In this document: one piece after another, positions 16,968-26,036 of the stretch
How the letters are laid out: the number at the start of each line of letters is the position of its first letter
Position numbering within the stretch: position 1 is the stretch's first letter
Assembly: GCA_029553285.1 (NCBI GenBank)
Contig: JAKPCO010000080.1
Coordinates: 92,664 to 156,663 of the forward strand
Reading direction: 5' to 3'
Origin: Methanobacteriota archaeon
Lineage (GTDB): Archaea > Halobacteriota > Methanosarcinia > Methanotrichales > Methanotrichaceae
DNA: 64,000 bases
Position numbers and translations under genes: made by a program
Notes under the pieces: model-generated
Databases searched by the model: none
Seen by the model: only the letters and a program-made list of their open reading frames with translations
Told to the model about the DNA's origin: nothing

Positions 16968-18650
16968 ATGTTTGCAGGAATAGACGTCGGTGGAACAACA
17001 ACCAACGCGGCGCTGGTGGACGGCAATAAAGTTGTGAAGACCGCCATCGGCCCGACTGACCATCATGAGATCCTCGGCAGCCTGCTCAGGACAATGGACA
17101 GGCTCATCGAGGGTGTTGACGTTGAGAGGATCGAGAGGGTGGTGCTCAGCACCACGCTGATCACAAACCTCATTGCAGAGGGAAAGGCGGACAGGGTCGG
17201 CCTGGTTCTGATACCCGGGCCTGGGGTCAACCCGAAGGACTACAGGTTCAGGACAGAGCCTGTGATCCTTGAGGGCGCGGTGGATTACAGGGGAAGAGAG
17301 ATCGCGCCGCTCAGGGACGATCAGATAAGAGCGACTGCGCAGAGCCTTGCCGACCAAGGGTACAGAAAGGTCGCAGTCGTGGGAAAGTTCTGCCAGAGGA
17401 ACCACGAGCACGAGATGCACGTGAGGGAGGTGTTCTCGAAGGCCGCCCCCGCGATCGAGGTCGAGATGGGGCACAGGGTCTCCGGCCGGCTGAACTTCCC
17501 GCGAAGAGCTGCCACCACCATGCTGACCCTCGCGACCCGCGATCACTACAGAAGATTCGCGGAGCAGGCGGAGCGCGCAATGCGTGAGCGTGGAATAAAG
17601 GCTCCGATATACATTCTGAAGGCAGATGGCGGAACGCTCCCCCTGGACAAATCACTGGACAGGCCTGTTGAGACGATATTCTCAGGGCCGGCTGCGAGCG
17701 TGATGGGGGTAATGGCACTGACCCCGGTGGGGCAGACATCAGTCGTCGTCGATATAGGCGGTACAACAACAGATCTTGCGCTGATACTCTCCGGAAAGCC
17801 GCTCCTCTCATCGAAGGGCGCGAAGATAGAGGATATGCTGACACACGTGAGGGCTTTTGCTGTGCGCTCCATAGGTGTCGGCGGAGACAGCGTCGTCAGG
17901 GTCTCAGATGGAAAGATCACTGTGGGGCCGGACAGGGCAGGGCCTGCATTCGCACTGGGCGGGCCGGAGCCGACACCTACCGATGCCCTCATGGTTCTCG
18001 GCCTCACGAACCTTGGGGACATGACCCTTGCCCGGAAGGGCACTGGCATAATCGCCAGCAAACTTGGATGCAGCACAGAGGACGCGGCCAGAATGATAGT
18101 TGATACTGTTGTCGATAGGATAGTTGATACCGTGAACATGATGTTTCTGGAGTGGGAGCAGGAGCCTGCGTACAGGATCTGGGAGTTGCTCCAGAGGACG
18201 AAGGCCAGACCGCAGAATGTTGTCGGAGTCGGAGGGGCTTCACCGCCGCTGGTGCCGCTGGTTGCAAAGAGGCTCAACGCGGTGGCCATCATCCCTGAGC
18301 ACGCACCTGTGGCCAACGCGATAGGCGCTGCGGTCGCCAGGCCCACGATGACGCTGAGCCTGAGGATAGATACCGAGAGGGGCATGTACACAGTTGAGGA
18401 GGATGGCACGCTGGGCGAGGCGAAGGGCAGAAACCTCAGCCTCGAGGGGGCTCAGGAGATGGCAAGACAGCTTCTTAGAGAGCGGGCAGAGCGCTTCGGG
18501 ATCCAGGATTATGCTGACGAGGCGGAGGTGGTGGACAGTGAGGTCTTCAATATGGTCCGGGGTTGGTCGACTGTTGGAAAGCTTATCGACGTCAGGATGG
18601 AGATCCCGGCAGGAATCATCTCATCCTGGAGGGGAGAGCATGGCAGCTGA
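16968..18650 (+). CDS. Hydantoinase/oxoprolinase-family ATPase (HyuA-like)
   Basis: About 560 residues of the HyuA superfamily, ATP-dependent enzymes that open cyclic amides such as hydantoins and 5-oxoproline or, in related acetone and acetophenone carboxylases, phosphorylate substrates. It begins FAGIDVGGTTTNAALVDG (phosphate-binding loop of the actin-like fold); VVVDIGGTTTDLALILSG repeats it near residue 265, and VGVGGASPPLVPLVAKRL lies near the C-terminus. No HyuB-type partner is adjacent, so the substrate is unknown. ATG 16968 is preferred over GTG 16950 as it directly precedes the conserved strand. Its 3' end overlaps the HDAC-like gene by 11 bp. Confidence 0.85.
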   Translation: MFAGIDVGGTTTNAALVDGNKVVKTAIGPTDHHEILGSLLRTMDRLIEGVDVERIERVVLSTTLITNLIAEGKADRVGLVLIPGPGVNPKDYRFRTEPVILEGAVDYRGREIAPLRDDQIRATAQSLADQGYRKVAVVGKFCQRNHEHEMHVREVFSKAAPAIEVEMGHRVSGRLNFPRRAATTMLTLATRDHYRRFAEQAERAMRERGIKAPIYILKADGGTLPLDKSLDRPVETIFSGPAASVMGVMALTPVGQTSVVVDIGGTTTDLALILSGKPLLSSKGAKIEDMLTHVRAFAVRSIGVGGDSVVRVSDGKITVGPDRAGPAFALGGPEPTPTDALMVLGLTNLGDMTLARKGTGIIASKLGCSTEDAARMIVDTVVDRIVDTVNMMFLEWEQEPAYRIWELLQRTKARPQNVVGVGGASPPLVPLVAKRLNAVAIIPEHAPVANAIGAAVARPTMTLSLRIDTERGMYTVEEDGTLGEAKGRNLSLEGAQEMARQLLRERAERFGIQDYADEAEVVDSEVFNMVRGWSTVGKLIDVRMEIPAGIISSWRGEHGS

Positions 18651-20082
18651 TGTTCATTCGAAACAGGAGGTCTCAAAAATCGATGCGCCCGGGAGGAGAA
18701 CCGAGCCTCCAGTGAGGCCTGCCAGGACCTCCTCTGTGAGAAAGACAGGCCTGATATTCTTCCCGGCATTCGACTGGGCCATATCCCCCACGCATCCAGA
18801 ACGCGAGGAGCGGCTGCTCTACACCAGAGACCAGATATTTGAGGAGGGGTTGATGGACTTCCCGGAGATCGTCGAGTACAGGCCGCGTCTGGCTGAGCTG
18901 AAGGATGTCGCCAGGGTCCACTTCTGCGTTCCAGATGTACAGTCACAGGTGACGGAGGCGCATCTGATAGCAGCAGGCAGCACCCTCGTCCTGGCGGATG
19001 CTCTGATGAGGGGGGAGATAAGAAATGGCTTCGCTCTTGTGCGCCCTCCTGGCCACCACTCGATGAGAGTGGTCCATGGGAACCGGGGGTTCTGCAACAT
19101 CAACAACGAGGCCATAATGGTCGAGTACATACGCAGGAAGTACGGCGTGAGGCGCATCGCCATAGTCGACACAGATGTGCATCACGGAGACGGGACTCAG
19201 GACATATTCTGGCACGATCCCGATGTGCTCTTCATAAGCTTCCACCAGGACGGCCGGACTCTCTACCCCGGCTCGGGATTCACCAGCGAGATGGGCGGGC
19301 CGCTCGCTTTGGGACGAACGCTGAACGTTCCGCTGCCACCCGGGACGACGGATGAGGGAATACTGTACGTCCTGGAGAACCTTGTCCTCCCAGTCCTGGA
19401 GGAGTTCGATCCGCAGCTCGTCTTCAACTCAGCAGGCCAGGACAACCACTACACAGATCCTCTCGCCAACATGAGGTTCACAGCCCAGGGCTACGCCAGG
19501 CTGAACGAGATGCTCGCTCCAGATATGGCAGTCCTCGAGGGGGGCTACGCCATAGAGAGCGCGCTGCCCTACGTCAACACAGGAATCATCCAGGCGATGG
19601 CCGGGCTCGATTACTCAAATGTGAGAGAGCCGGACTACGTTCCTGGGAGGTTTGTCCTGACGTCTGAGATGAGGAGATCGATAGAGTCCACCGTGAACCA
19701 CCTTCTCACCATCTGGGATAGCAGGGATGACCTTGTGGCAAAGGCGAGGCAGGAGCACGGCAGGTTTTACTCCCGGCGAAAGAGGATATTCTACGATACA
19801 GACATGATAACAGAGGGGCAGGAGGAGACGCTGAGGATGTGCACAGAATGCCCCGGATATCTCACAGTCTCCACACAGGCCGCCAGGGGATATGGCCGGC
19901 TGAACACAGCGTTCTGCGTCTCTGTGCCGCTCTTCGCATGCAGGAGCTGCATTGAGGATGCACGTGAGGAGTACGAGGAGCACAAATCCGAGATGAAGTA
20001 CGACTATGTATACCTCCAGGACAAGCCGTCTGACAGGTTCAGAGCGTACTGCACCAGAACCAGAAACGAGATCGTCCTGTGA
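18640..20082 (+). CDS. Histone deacetylase-family (AcuC/HdaH-like) zinc amidohydrolase with Cys-bearing C-terminal extension
   Basis: About 480 residues. The deacetylase core begins LIFFPAFDWAISPTHPERE and holds the whole catalytic set: RPPGHHSMRVVHGNRGFCNI with the His139-His140 pair, VDTDVHHGDGTQDIFWHDPD (zinc ligands), FNSAGQDNHYTDPLANMRF and LEGGYAIESALPYVN. The enzyme should therefore be active on an acetyl-lysine, acetyl-polyamine or similar amide. After residue 370 an extra domain of about 110 residues contains MCTECPGYLTV and FACRSCIEDA, a possible zinc ribbon. GGAGGGGAG precedes ATG 18640. It is translationally coupled to the HyuA-like gene and followed 1 bp later by a zinc-ribbon protein. 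Confidence 0.88.
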   Translation: MAADVHSKQEVSKIDAPGRRTEPPVRPARTSSVRKTGLIFFPAFDWAISPTHPEREERLLYTRDQIFEEGLMDFPEIVEYRPRLAELKDVARVHFCVPDVQSQVTEAHLIAAGSTLVLADALMRGEIRNGFALVRPPGHHSMRVVHGNRGFCNINNEAIMVEYIRRKYGVRRIAIVDTDVHHGDGTQDIFWHDPDVLFISFHQDGRTLYPGSGFTSEMGGPLALGRTLNVPLPPGTTDEGILYVLENLVLPVLEEFDPQLVFNSAGQDNHYTDPLANMRFTAQGYARLNEMLAPDMAVLEGGYAIESALPYVNTGIIQAMAGLDYSNVREPDYVPGRFVLTSEMRRSIESTVNHLLTIWDSRDDLVAKARQEHGRFYSRRKRIFYDTDMITEGQEETLRMCTECPGYLTVSTQAARGYGRLNTAFCVSVPLFACRSCIEDAREEYEEHKSEMKYDYVYLQDKPSDRFRAYCTRTRNEIVL

Positions 20083-20083
20083 G

Positions 20084-20638
20084 ATGGCAGCAGCCAGGAT
20101 ATCGGATGAATCTGTGCTCAGGGCGAGGGGCGCGATCAGGTCGAGAGCCCTGGAGTTTCTGAGGGTGCTGGGAGCGGTCGAGCAGAGCCTTTTGAGATCT
20201 GGGGGGAGCCACAGGCTCGCCAGGGCGCTTGCGCTCCTGGAGCTGGCCTATCTCCCCCTCAGGCCGGAGATGTGCCCGTTCTGCATCGAGTACGCGGATG
20301 AGAGATGCTCGGAGTGCGGATACGCAGAGACGCACGGAGGCATATGCAGCAACGATAATTCAAGATTCGTTCAGCTCACAGATGCAATCATCGATCTGGG
20401 GACTGCCATAAAGTTCTCAGACCTGGACGATATGGAAGATGATAACCTTAAGAGCTCGATCAGCATGGCCCGGAGAACAACAGATGCTCTGCTATCAGAG
20501 CTGGACGCTCTGGATGCATCAGGGCTGATGCGTGCCAAGGCCTGGTACATAAAAGAGATCCTGCGCGCGCTACCTGTGAGGGGATCGCTTGACCCCCTCA
20601 GAAGGGACTGCATCAGCAGAGCTGAACTGTACTGGTGA
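20084..20638 (+). CDS. Unknown protein with a CxxC zinc ribbon, third gene of the HyuA-HDAC operon
   Basis: A 184-residue protein I do not recognise. It is mainly helical at both ends, with a central cysteine-rich knot: MCPFCIEYADERCSECGY followed by GGIC, a likely four- or five-Cys metal site. The C-terminal 90 residues (TDAIIDLGTAIKFSDLDD, then helices) are acidic and leucine-rich. It starts one base after the deacetylase stop, so the two proteins are made together and may interact. Confidence 0.68.
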   Translation: MAAARISDESVLRARGAIRSRALEFLRVLGAVEQSLLRSGGSHRLARALALLELAYLPLRPEMCPFCIEYADERCSECGYAETHGGICSNDNSRFVQLTDAIIDLGTAIKFSDLDDMEDDNLKSSISMARRTTDALLSELDALDASGLMRAKAWYIKEILRALPVRGSLDPLRRDCISRAELYW

Positions 20639-20731
20639 GCTGGAATGTCAGTCGAGCTGGATGTAGCGCAGAACGAGATCAAAGCTGAGTACTGGGAGCT
20701 GGAATGCCAGGGCTTTCTCTAATCGCGCATC

Positions 20732-20862
20732 CGCCCTTATCCATCTGATAACTTGTCCGCAGGGGCACCGGTCCTGCTATGCGCTCGTTTCGACTTACCT
20801 GGCGAGCGAGTGAATGCATTCAGCAACCGGCCTGCATGCCCTTCAAGGAATATGTAAGAGCA
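20732..20862 (+). mobile_element. MITE-like element, copy C (131 bp)
   Basis: It begins CGCCCTTATCCATCTGATAA and ends ATGTAAGAGCA. The flanks CGCGCATC (20724-20731) and TGCGCATT (20863-20870) agree at 6 of 8 positions, as expected for an aged target duplication. Inside, AGGGGCACCGGTCCTGCTATG matches copy E1 with few changes and TCGTTTCGACTTACC is shared with the long forms B and D. It lies between two convergent genes, and the rest of the 279-bp gap has no other visible feature. Confidence 0.75.
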
Positions 20863-20917
20863 TGCGCATTTATGCCTCAAAGCTGTAGATCGGAATAGCC
20901 GGACAGACTTTCAGGAA

Positions 20918-23566
20918 TCAGCGTGCAGCATGATGCCACATCATCGACCTCTTCAGCACCTCTGCTATGACAATCACTATCGTCGAGACCAGCCAGACCT
21001 GCAGCCAGGAGTCCAGAGTCAGCGGCAGCGTCTCGAATGCCCTCTGAAACACCGGAATGTAGATGACCATCAAGACGGATGCGAGCGAGGCCACGATCCC
21101 GGCGAGCAGCTTTCTGTTCCCCAGCGGGTTCATCTGCAGCAGAGAATGATGGAAAGATCTGCTGCTGTACGCATTGTATATAGCGCATATGCCGAGAGAT
21201 GCGAATGCCACAGTTCTCGCGTAGCCGAGACCATCATCGATGCTGATGAGAAACAGCCCCAGCGTTCCGATGAGCATCGCAGCCGACGTGCCGAGGGTGT
21301 ATCTGAGAACATCCCTCGACAGGATCGGCTCCTTCGGGTTTCTCGGGCGCTCGTTCATCAGCCCGGACCTGGCGGGTTCCACAGCAAGGCCTATCGCCGG
21401 AAAGTCCTCTGCCACCACATTGATCCAGAGTATCTGGAGCGCTAGGAGCGGAGCAGGAAGGCCGAAAAGCACTGCAATCAGAATTACAGCCACCTCTGCG
21501 AACGTCACCGCCAACATGTATGATGACGCCTTCCTTATGTTCTCATAGATCCTCCGCCCCTCCTCGACAGCTGCAACTATTGTGGCGAAGTTGTCATCCG
21601 CCAGAACCACGTCCGAGGCCTCCTTGCTCACGTCGGTTCCGGCCCGGCCCATCGCGATCCCGATATCCGCAGACCTCAAAGCAGGAGCATCATTCACACC
21701 ATCACCGGTCATTGCAACAATATGGCCGTGCTCCTTCAGCGCCTTTATTATCCTCATCTTGTGCTCCGCCGTTGCCCTTGAGAACACAGAGATTCTCTCT
21801 ATCCGATCGCTGAGCTCCTGATCGCTCATGCTGTCGAGCTCAGAGCCATCAAGAACTTCCCCGTTGAGCATGTGCAGCTCCCTTGCGATCGCCTCAGCGG
21901 TGCGCTTGTGATCTCCCGTGATCATCACCGGTCTTATGCCTGCTTTCTTGCACACATCTATCGCTCCGAAGACCTCCTCACGCGGCGGATCCATCATTCC
22001 GAAGAGTCCTGTGAAGATCATATCCCGCTCCAGGACATCCCTGCCCAGATCTCCGGATTCGATCTGTTTGAACGCGGCTGCCAGAACCCGCAGAGCCCTG
22101 CCCGCCATCTCGTCCGCGATCTCCAGAATCCTCCTCCTGTCCACGTCTGTAAGAGGTTTAAGACCGCTGGAGTCCATCGTGTATGCGCATCTCTCCAGGA
22201 CAACCTCGACCGCGCCCTTCATCGAGACTCTGAGACCGCTGTCGCATTCATGCACCGTGGTCATTCTTCTGGTGTCGGATGCGAATGGGTACTCGGTGAC
22301 CTCCCTGCACCTCTCGCGTATATCCAGACCTGCCTTCCTGGCGAGCACTATGAGGGCCCCTTCCGTCGGATCGCCAGCGATCCGCCATCCGTCCTCAAAT
22401 ATAATCTCAGAGTTGTTGCAGAGAGCGCCTGTGATTATCGTCTCCTTCAAAGCATCAACAGATCCAGGATCGATCTCAGAGCCATCAATCTTGAACACAC
22501 CCTCTGGCACATATCCTGAGCCAGTCACCTCGACCCTGCGCCCGCACCAGACCTCTCTCACACTCATCTCTCCCCTGGTCAGGGTGCCGGTCTTGTCTGT
22601 GCATATCACTGTCGTGGACCCGAGGGTTTCGACCGCGGGGAGCCTCCTCACTATCGCATTCCTTCTGGCCATGCTCTGCGTTCCATATGCCAGAGCGAGC
22701 GTCACAACGAACGGGAGGGCCTCAGGTATGCCGGCGACCGCGAGAGCAGCTGCGATGAGAAGCGTGTCAAGAACAGGATAGCCCCTGTAGACCTGGACCG
22801 AGAAGACCACCAGGGCTGCGATGAAGACCAGAACCGCGAGGCTTTTTGAGAGTTGCTGCAGACGGATCTTGAGCGGAGGCTCTGCAGGGGTCTCCTGGAT
22901 CATCCCCGAGATCCTTCCGAGCTCCGTGCTGGAGCCGGTGGACGTCACAACAGCCCTTCCGTTGCCGTAGGTGACCATGGTGCCCATGAAGAGCATGCTG
23001 CTCCGTTCCGCCAGAGGCGCGTTCTCCTCCACAGGTTCAGGGCTCTTTCTCACCGGATTGGACTCCCCGGTCAGCGATGACTCCACGGTCTCCAGGGCAG
23101 CTGCATCTAGTATCCTCGCATCCGCTGGGACTACATCGCCAGCCTCGATGTAGATAACATCCCCGGGCACGAGGTTTCTCGCCGGGACCGTGATCAGCCT
23201 GCCGCTCCTGAAGACCCTTGCCTCAGGGGCGACCATCTTTCTGAGCGCCTCCATCGCCCTCTCGGCTCTGTACTCCTGTACGAATCCCAGGATGGCTATG
23301 AACAGGATAATTCCGAGAACGACGACCGCATTAGATCTCTCCCCTGAGAGCCAGGATATCGCTGCTGCAGCCAGTAATACAAGAACCATGTAGTTCTCGA
23401 ACTGTCGCAGGAGGATCCTGACCGGGCCTGGCCCGGATATCCGGGCGAGATCGTTCGGCCCGAACCTCTCAAGACGGGTTGCTGCCTCGCCGTCCGAGAG
23501 TCCCTCAGGTTTGGAGTTCAGGAACTTCAGAGCCTCTTCAGGCGGCAGCGCATGCCAGTTCGCCAT
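20918..23566 (-). CDS. Cation-transporting P-type ATPase, Ca2+ (SERCA/PMCA-like) class
   Basis: An 882-residue P2-type pump. It opens with the cation-ATPase N-terminal domain (LPPEEALKFLNSKPEGLSDG), then the actuator motif SSLTGESNPVRK, a fourth-helix AGIPEALPFVVTLALAYG (the PEAL/PEGL ion site), the phosphorylation site ICTDKTGTLTRGEM with Asp324, the hinge MTGDGVNDAPALRSADIGIA, and a C-terminal cluster of about six helices including LQILWINVVAEDFPAIGLA. Ca2+ is the usual substrate of this class, Mn2+ or Na+/K+ being alternatives. The gene is monocistronic, divergent from the aldolase gene across 313 bp. Confidence 0.92.
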   Translation of the reverse strand: MANWHALPPEEALKFLNSKPEGLSDGEAATRLERFGPNDLARISGPGPVRILLRQFENYMVLVLLAAAAISWLSGERSNAVVVLGIILFIAILGFVQEYRAERAMEALRKMVAPEARVFRSGRLITVPARNLVPGDVIYIEAGDVVPADARILDAAALETVESSLTGESNPVRKSPEPVEENAPLAERSSMLFMGTMVTYGNGRAVVTSTGSSTELGRISGMIQETPAEPPLKIRLQQLSKSLAVLVFIAALVVFSVQVYRGYPVLDTLLIAAALAVAGIPEALPFVVTLALAYGTQSMARRNAIVRRLPAVETLGSTTVICTDKTGTLTRGEMSVREVWCGRRVEVTGSGYVPEGVFKIDGSEIDPGSVDALKETIITGALCNNSEIIFEDGWRIAGDPTEGALIVLARKAGLDIRERCREVTEYPFASDTRRMTTVHECDSGLRVSMKGAVEVVLERCAYTMDSSGLKPLTDVDRRRILEIADEMAGRALRVLAAAFKQIESGDLGRDVLERDMIFTGLFGMMDPPREEVFGAIDVCKKAGIRPVMITGDHKRTAEAIARELHMLNGEVLDGSELDSMSDQELSDRIERISVFSRATAEHKMRIIKALKEHGHIVAMTGDGVNDAPALRSADIGIAMGRAGTDVSKEASDVVLADDNFATIVAAVEEGRRIYENIRKASSYMLAVTFAEVAVILIAVLFGLPAPLLALQILWINVVAEDFPAIGLAVEPARSGLMNERPRNPKEPILSRDVLRYTLGTSAAMLIGTLGLFLISIDDGLGYARTVAFASLGICAIYNAYSSRSFHHSLLQMNPLGNRKLLAGIVASLASVLMVIYIPVFQRAFETLPLTLDSWLQVWLVSTIVIVIAEVLKRSMMWHHAAR

Positions 23567-23879
23567 AAGCTCGCAGTCTGTGGTCGGTGTTATTAACCCT
23601 TATGATCGCAAACGTCATCATCTGGGAGGGACCTGTCCGAGCAGGAGATTGTGCCAGAAATTTGGGCCTTACAGCTTTTGCATGCTGGAGACACTTAACC
23701 GGATACGCCCTGCTCCAGGAACCTGTCCGGATAGGTATCGAGCACCTTCTCCATCAAAAGCAGCAAGCCACAGATTTCTGAAGTCAGCTCTTATTCAGAC
23801 ACATCCTACTTCAGTGCAGCAAAAGATTAAGGGGGAGGAGGTTGAAACAGATTGTTGCAAGTCAACTGGGGTTATGTGA
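23567..23879. other. Divergent intergenic region, P-type ATPase / aldolase
   Basis: This 313-bp stretch holds no convincing gene. It contains two copies of ACCTGTCCG at 23633-23641 and 23721-23729, each inside a short imperfect palindrome (CCTGTCCGAGCAGG and ACCTGTCCGGATAGGT), and a purine-rich GGGGGAGGAGG at 23831-23841 that is too far from the aldolase ATG to be its ribosome site. The paired motifs could be regulatory, but nothing else supports that. Confidence 0.3.
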
Positions 23880-24773
23880 ATGGATCTGAATGTGCCGCTT
23901 GATGTTCCGAGAAATGCCCGGGATGAGTACATCAGGAACTACACGGAGATCACAAAGGGCTCAGGAAGGCTGATGCTGTTTGCGGGCGATCAGAAGGTCG
24001 AGCATCTGAACGATGACTTCTACGGTCCGGGGATTGCAGAGGACGATGCGGATCCGGAGCATCTCTTCAGGATAGCGAGCCGGGGCAGGATCGGCGTTTT
24101 TGCGACGCAGCTCGGCCTGATCGCCAGATACGGCATGGATTATCCAGATGTTCCTTATCTGGTCAAGCTGAACTCCAAGACGAATCTTGTAAAGACATCA
24201 CAGGCAGATCCCCTGAGCAGGGCGTGGATCGATGTCCAGCAGGTCATGGAGTTCAGGAGGGAGAGTGGACTCAGGATACTGGGCGTCGGCTACACGGTGT
24301 ACCCGGGGAGCGAGCACGAGGTTGTGATGCTTAGAGAGGCAGCCCAGGTGGTACACAAGGCCCACAGGCACGGGCTTGTTGTTGTTCTCTGGATGTACCC
24401 CAGGGGCAAGGCTGTGAAGGACGAGCACGACCCGCATCTGATCGCTGGAGCGTGCGGGGTTGCAGCCGCTCTGGGAAGCGATTTTGTTAAGGTGAACTAT
24501 CCCAGGGCTGAGAATCCAGCTCTGGCATTCAGGGAGGCTGTGCTGGCCGCCGGCAGAACAAAGGTGGTATGCGCCGGCGGATCAAGTGATGATCCTGAGA
24601 CGTTCCTCCGGAGACTCCATGAGCAGATCCACATCTCAGGCGCATCCGGAAACGCCACCGGCAGGAACATACACCAGAAGAGGCTGGAGGATGCGATCAG
24701 GATGTGCAACGCGATATACGCCATAACTGTAGAGAACAGATCTCTGGAGGAGGCGCTGCGCATGCTGCGGTGA
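23880..24773 (+). CDS. Archaeal class I fructose-bisphosphate aldolase-family protein
   Basis: A 297-residue TIM-barrel aldolase of the archaeal DhnA/FbaB class. Motifs in order are MLFAGDQKVEHLND (phosphate/Asp loop), NSKTNLVKTSQADP, VLWMYPRGKAVKDEHDPHLI with the acid/base Tyr, DFVKVNYPRAENPALAF with the Schiff-base Lys, and VVCAGGSSDDPETFL with the phosphate loop. It probably splits or makes fructose-1,6-bisphosphate for gluconeogenesis. A stop codon directly precedes ATG 23880 in frame, so the start is firm. A second member of the superfamily, of ADH-synthase type, lies at 35.3 kb. Confidence 0.85.
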   Translation: MDLNVPLDVPRNARDEYIRNYTEITKGSGRLMLFAGDQKVEHLNDDFYGPGIAEDDADPEHLFRIASRGRIGVFATQLGLIARYGMDYPDVPYLVKLNSKTNLVKTSQADPLSRAWIDVQQVMEFRRESGLRILGVGYTVYPGSEHEVVMLREAAQVVHKAHRHGLVVVLWMYPRGKAVKDEHDPHLIAGACGVAAALGSDFVKVNYPRAENPALAFREAVLAAGRTKVVCAGGSSDDPETFLRRLHEQIHISGASGNATGRNIHQKRLEDAIRMCNAIYAITVENRSLEEALRMLR

Positions 24774-24902
24774 ACCCGGAATTCCCACATCCATGGGATC
24801 CAGGCCTGTTTGATGCACAGAGATCCGCGATCACTTCACCATTCGATTCACGACGCTAAGGGGTTGCACCCGGCGGGCGGAGATCTTTTCGCATGATTTT
24901 GC

Positions 24903-25014
24903 TGTGTTGGACAAGTCCTGAAAATCGGTAAGCAGAAGAAGATTCCAGGAATGGATGGGGAATAGACCGGAATCGACATCTAGAGACGAAAATATGAAAA
25001 AGTTATCCAACACA
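24903..25014. repeat. Possible small element with 12-bp inverted ends
   Basis: TGTGTTGGACAA at 24903-24914 and TTATCCAACACA at 25003-25014 are inverted repeats with one mismatch, 88 bp apart, inside a 358-bp region with no gene. Such spacing fits the ends of a MITE or IS relic. I see no clear target duplication and no second copy in the window. The rest of 24774-25131 shows only a weak TCCCA...TGGGA hairpin after the aldolase stop. Confidence 0.4.
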
Positions 25015-25131
25015 CAACATGATTTAAGACGTATATGTACAGCCATTGGAAGATCCAGGCATTTCAGGCCGCAGAGTGCTCACAAGCCTAAAAGCGTATC
25101 GCATCTCTGAACCGGCTCTCCTCCAGGCATC

Positions 25132-25899
25132 ATGAAATGGATGGATGAAGCATCTCTATCAGAGATGACGATAAAATTTAAATCAAGTAATGATGATATT
25201 TCATGTGAAGGGGGTATAAAGACGAGATTTCTCATTCTCATGGCTGTGCTCATGGCGATCGGCTCAGCTGCTGCGGACGAGAGCTACGGCTCCAAGGTCC
25301 TGCCATACGATGCTGATGAGTCGAGAGCACTCAGCGCGTTCTCATCCGCGCCTGTGTTCGCTTACTCGGATGCAAACATGCGTGGGATCTTCGATATATC
25401 GGACCCTGTTTATATCGATGTGGATCCCTCAGATGATGTGGTCAACGAAAACGATGTGAGGCTGACGCCTTTCGGATCGTATCCTGCCGGAAGCCAGGTC
25501 AGGCTCGGCGATCAGGATTACGGGTACAAGCTCAAACCATTCGGCATCAATGGCATGCCCGGCGCGCAGCTTGTCTACTTCGATGTTGATGGCGACGGAG
25601 CATACAGCATCGTGGACCCTGTTTACCTTGACGTCGGGCCAGAGTACGGCAGGATCGATGCAGGAGATGTGCGCATAACAGGCTATATGACGCTCCAGGC
25701 GGGAAGCAGGGTCAGAGATTCGGATCCTGACAACGACAAGCCCGCGCCTGTCCTGCCAGGGCTGCTGTGCTTCATGAACCTGAACGGAAACATAAACAGT
25801 GGTGGCTGGGCGATCTATGACCAGGGAGATCGCATATACGTGGATACACAGTATCCTTTCTATACCGTGACCGTAAATGATATAAGACTCTTTATATAA
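25132..25899 (+). CDS. Secreted protein with three EF-hand/dockerin-like repeats (start uncertain)
   Basis: Up to 255 residues. A signal peptide core (RFLILMAVLMAIGSAAA) lies at residues 32-48 of the longest frame. The mature part has three repeats of about 60 residues: AYSDANMRGIFDISDPVYID, YFDVDGDGAYSIVDPVYLDV, and NLNGNINSGGWAIYDQGD, each followed by a [ND]DVR[IL]T-like strand. The second has a full DxDxDGxxxxxD calcium loop; the others are degenerate. An AT-rich box (TTTAAATC, 25177-25184) would start transcription near 25205, inside this frame, so the ATG at 25132 or 25165 is doubtful. A GTG at 25205 would fit if the G-run at 25210-25214 had one more G. Function unknown, presumably at the cell surface. 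Confidence 0.7.
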   Translation: MKWMDEASLSEMTIKFKSSNDDISCEGGIKTRFLILMAVLMAIGSAAADESYGSKVLPYDADESRALSAFSSAPVFAYSDANMRGIFDISDPVYIDVDPSDDVVNENDVRLTPFGSYPAGSQVRLGDQDYGYKLKPFGINGMPGAQLVYFDVDGDGAYSIVDPVYLDVGPEYGRIDAGDVRITGYMTLQAGSRVRDSDPDNDKPAPVLPGLLCFMNLNGNINSGGWAIYDQGDRIYVDTQYPFYTVTVNDIRLFI

Positions 25900-26003
25900 A
25901 GATACATTCCGCATAGCCGGAGCGCGAGGACGACGTGATTGCCCTGCAGATGTACTGATGAGACTCTGCCCAAGCCGGCCTGCAACCCCGGCTCTGCGAT
26001 GGC

Positions 26004-26017
26004 AAATATTAATATTA
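26004..26017 (+). promoter_or_regulatory. AT-rich TATA region of the secreted-protein/cyclase genes
   Basis: AAATATTAATATTA is centred about 26 nt before ATG 26037, the spacing expected for a leaderless archaeal transcript. Confidence 0.45.
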
Positions 26018-26036
26018 GCAGACATACCTGGTATCC

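Noticed and set aside
18394..18639. Upstream extension of the HDAC-like frame by 82 codons
   Set aside because: It lies entirely within hyuA in another phase, and a strong GGAGGGGAG ribosome site supports ATG 18640.
23842..23889. Short 15-codon frame behind GGGGGAGGAGG that overlaps the aldolase start
   Set aside because: The purine run touches the TTG codon, which is too close for a ribosome site, and the peptide has no leader-peptide features.
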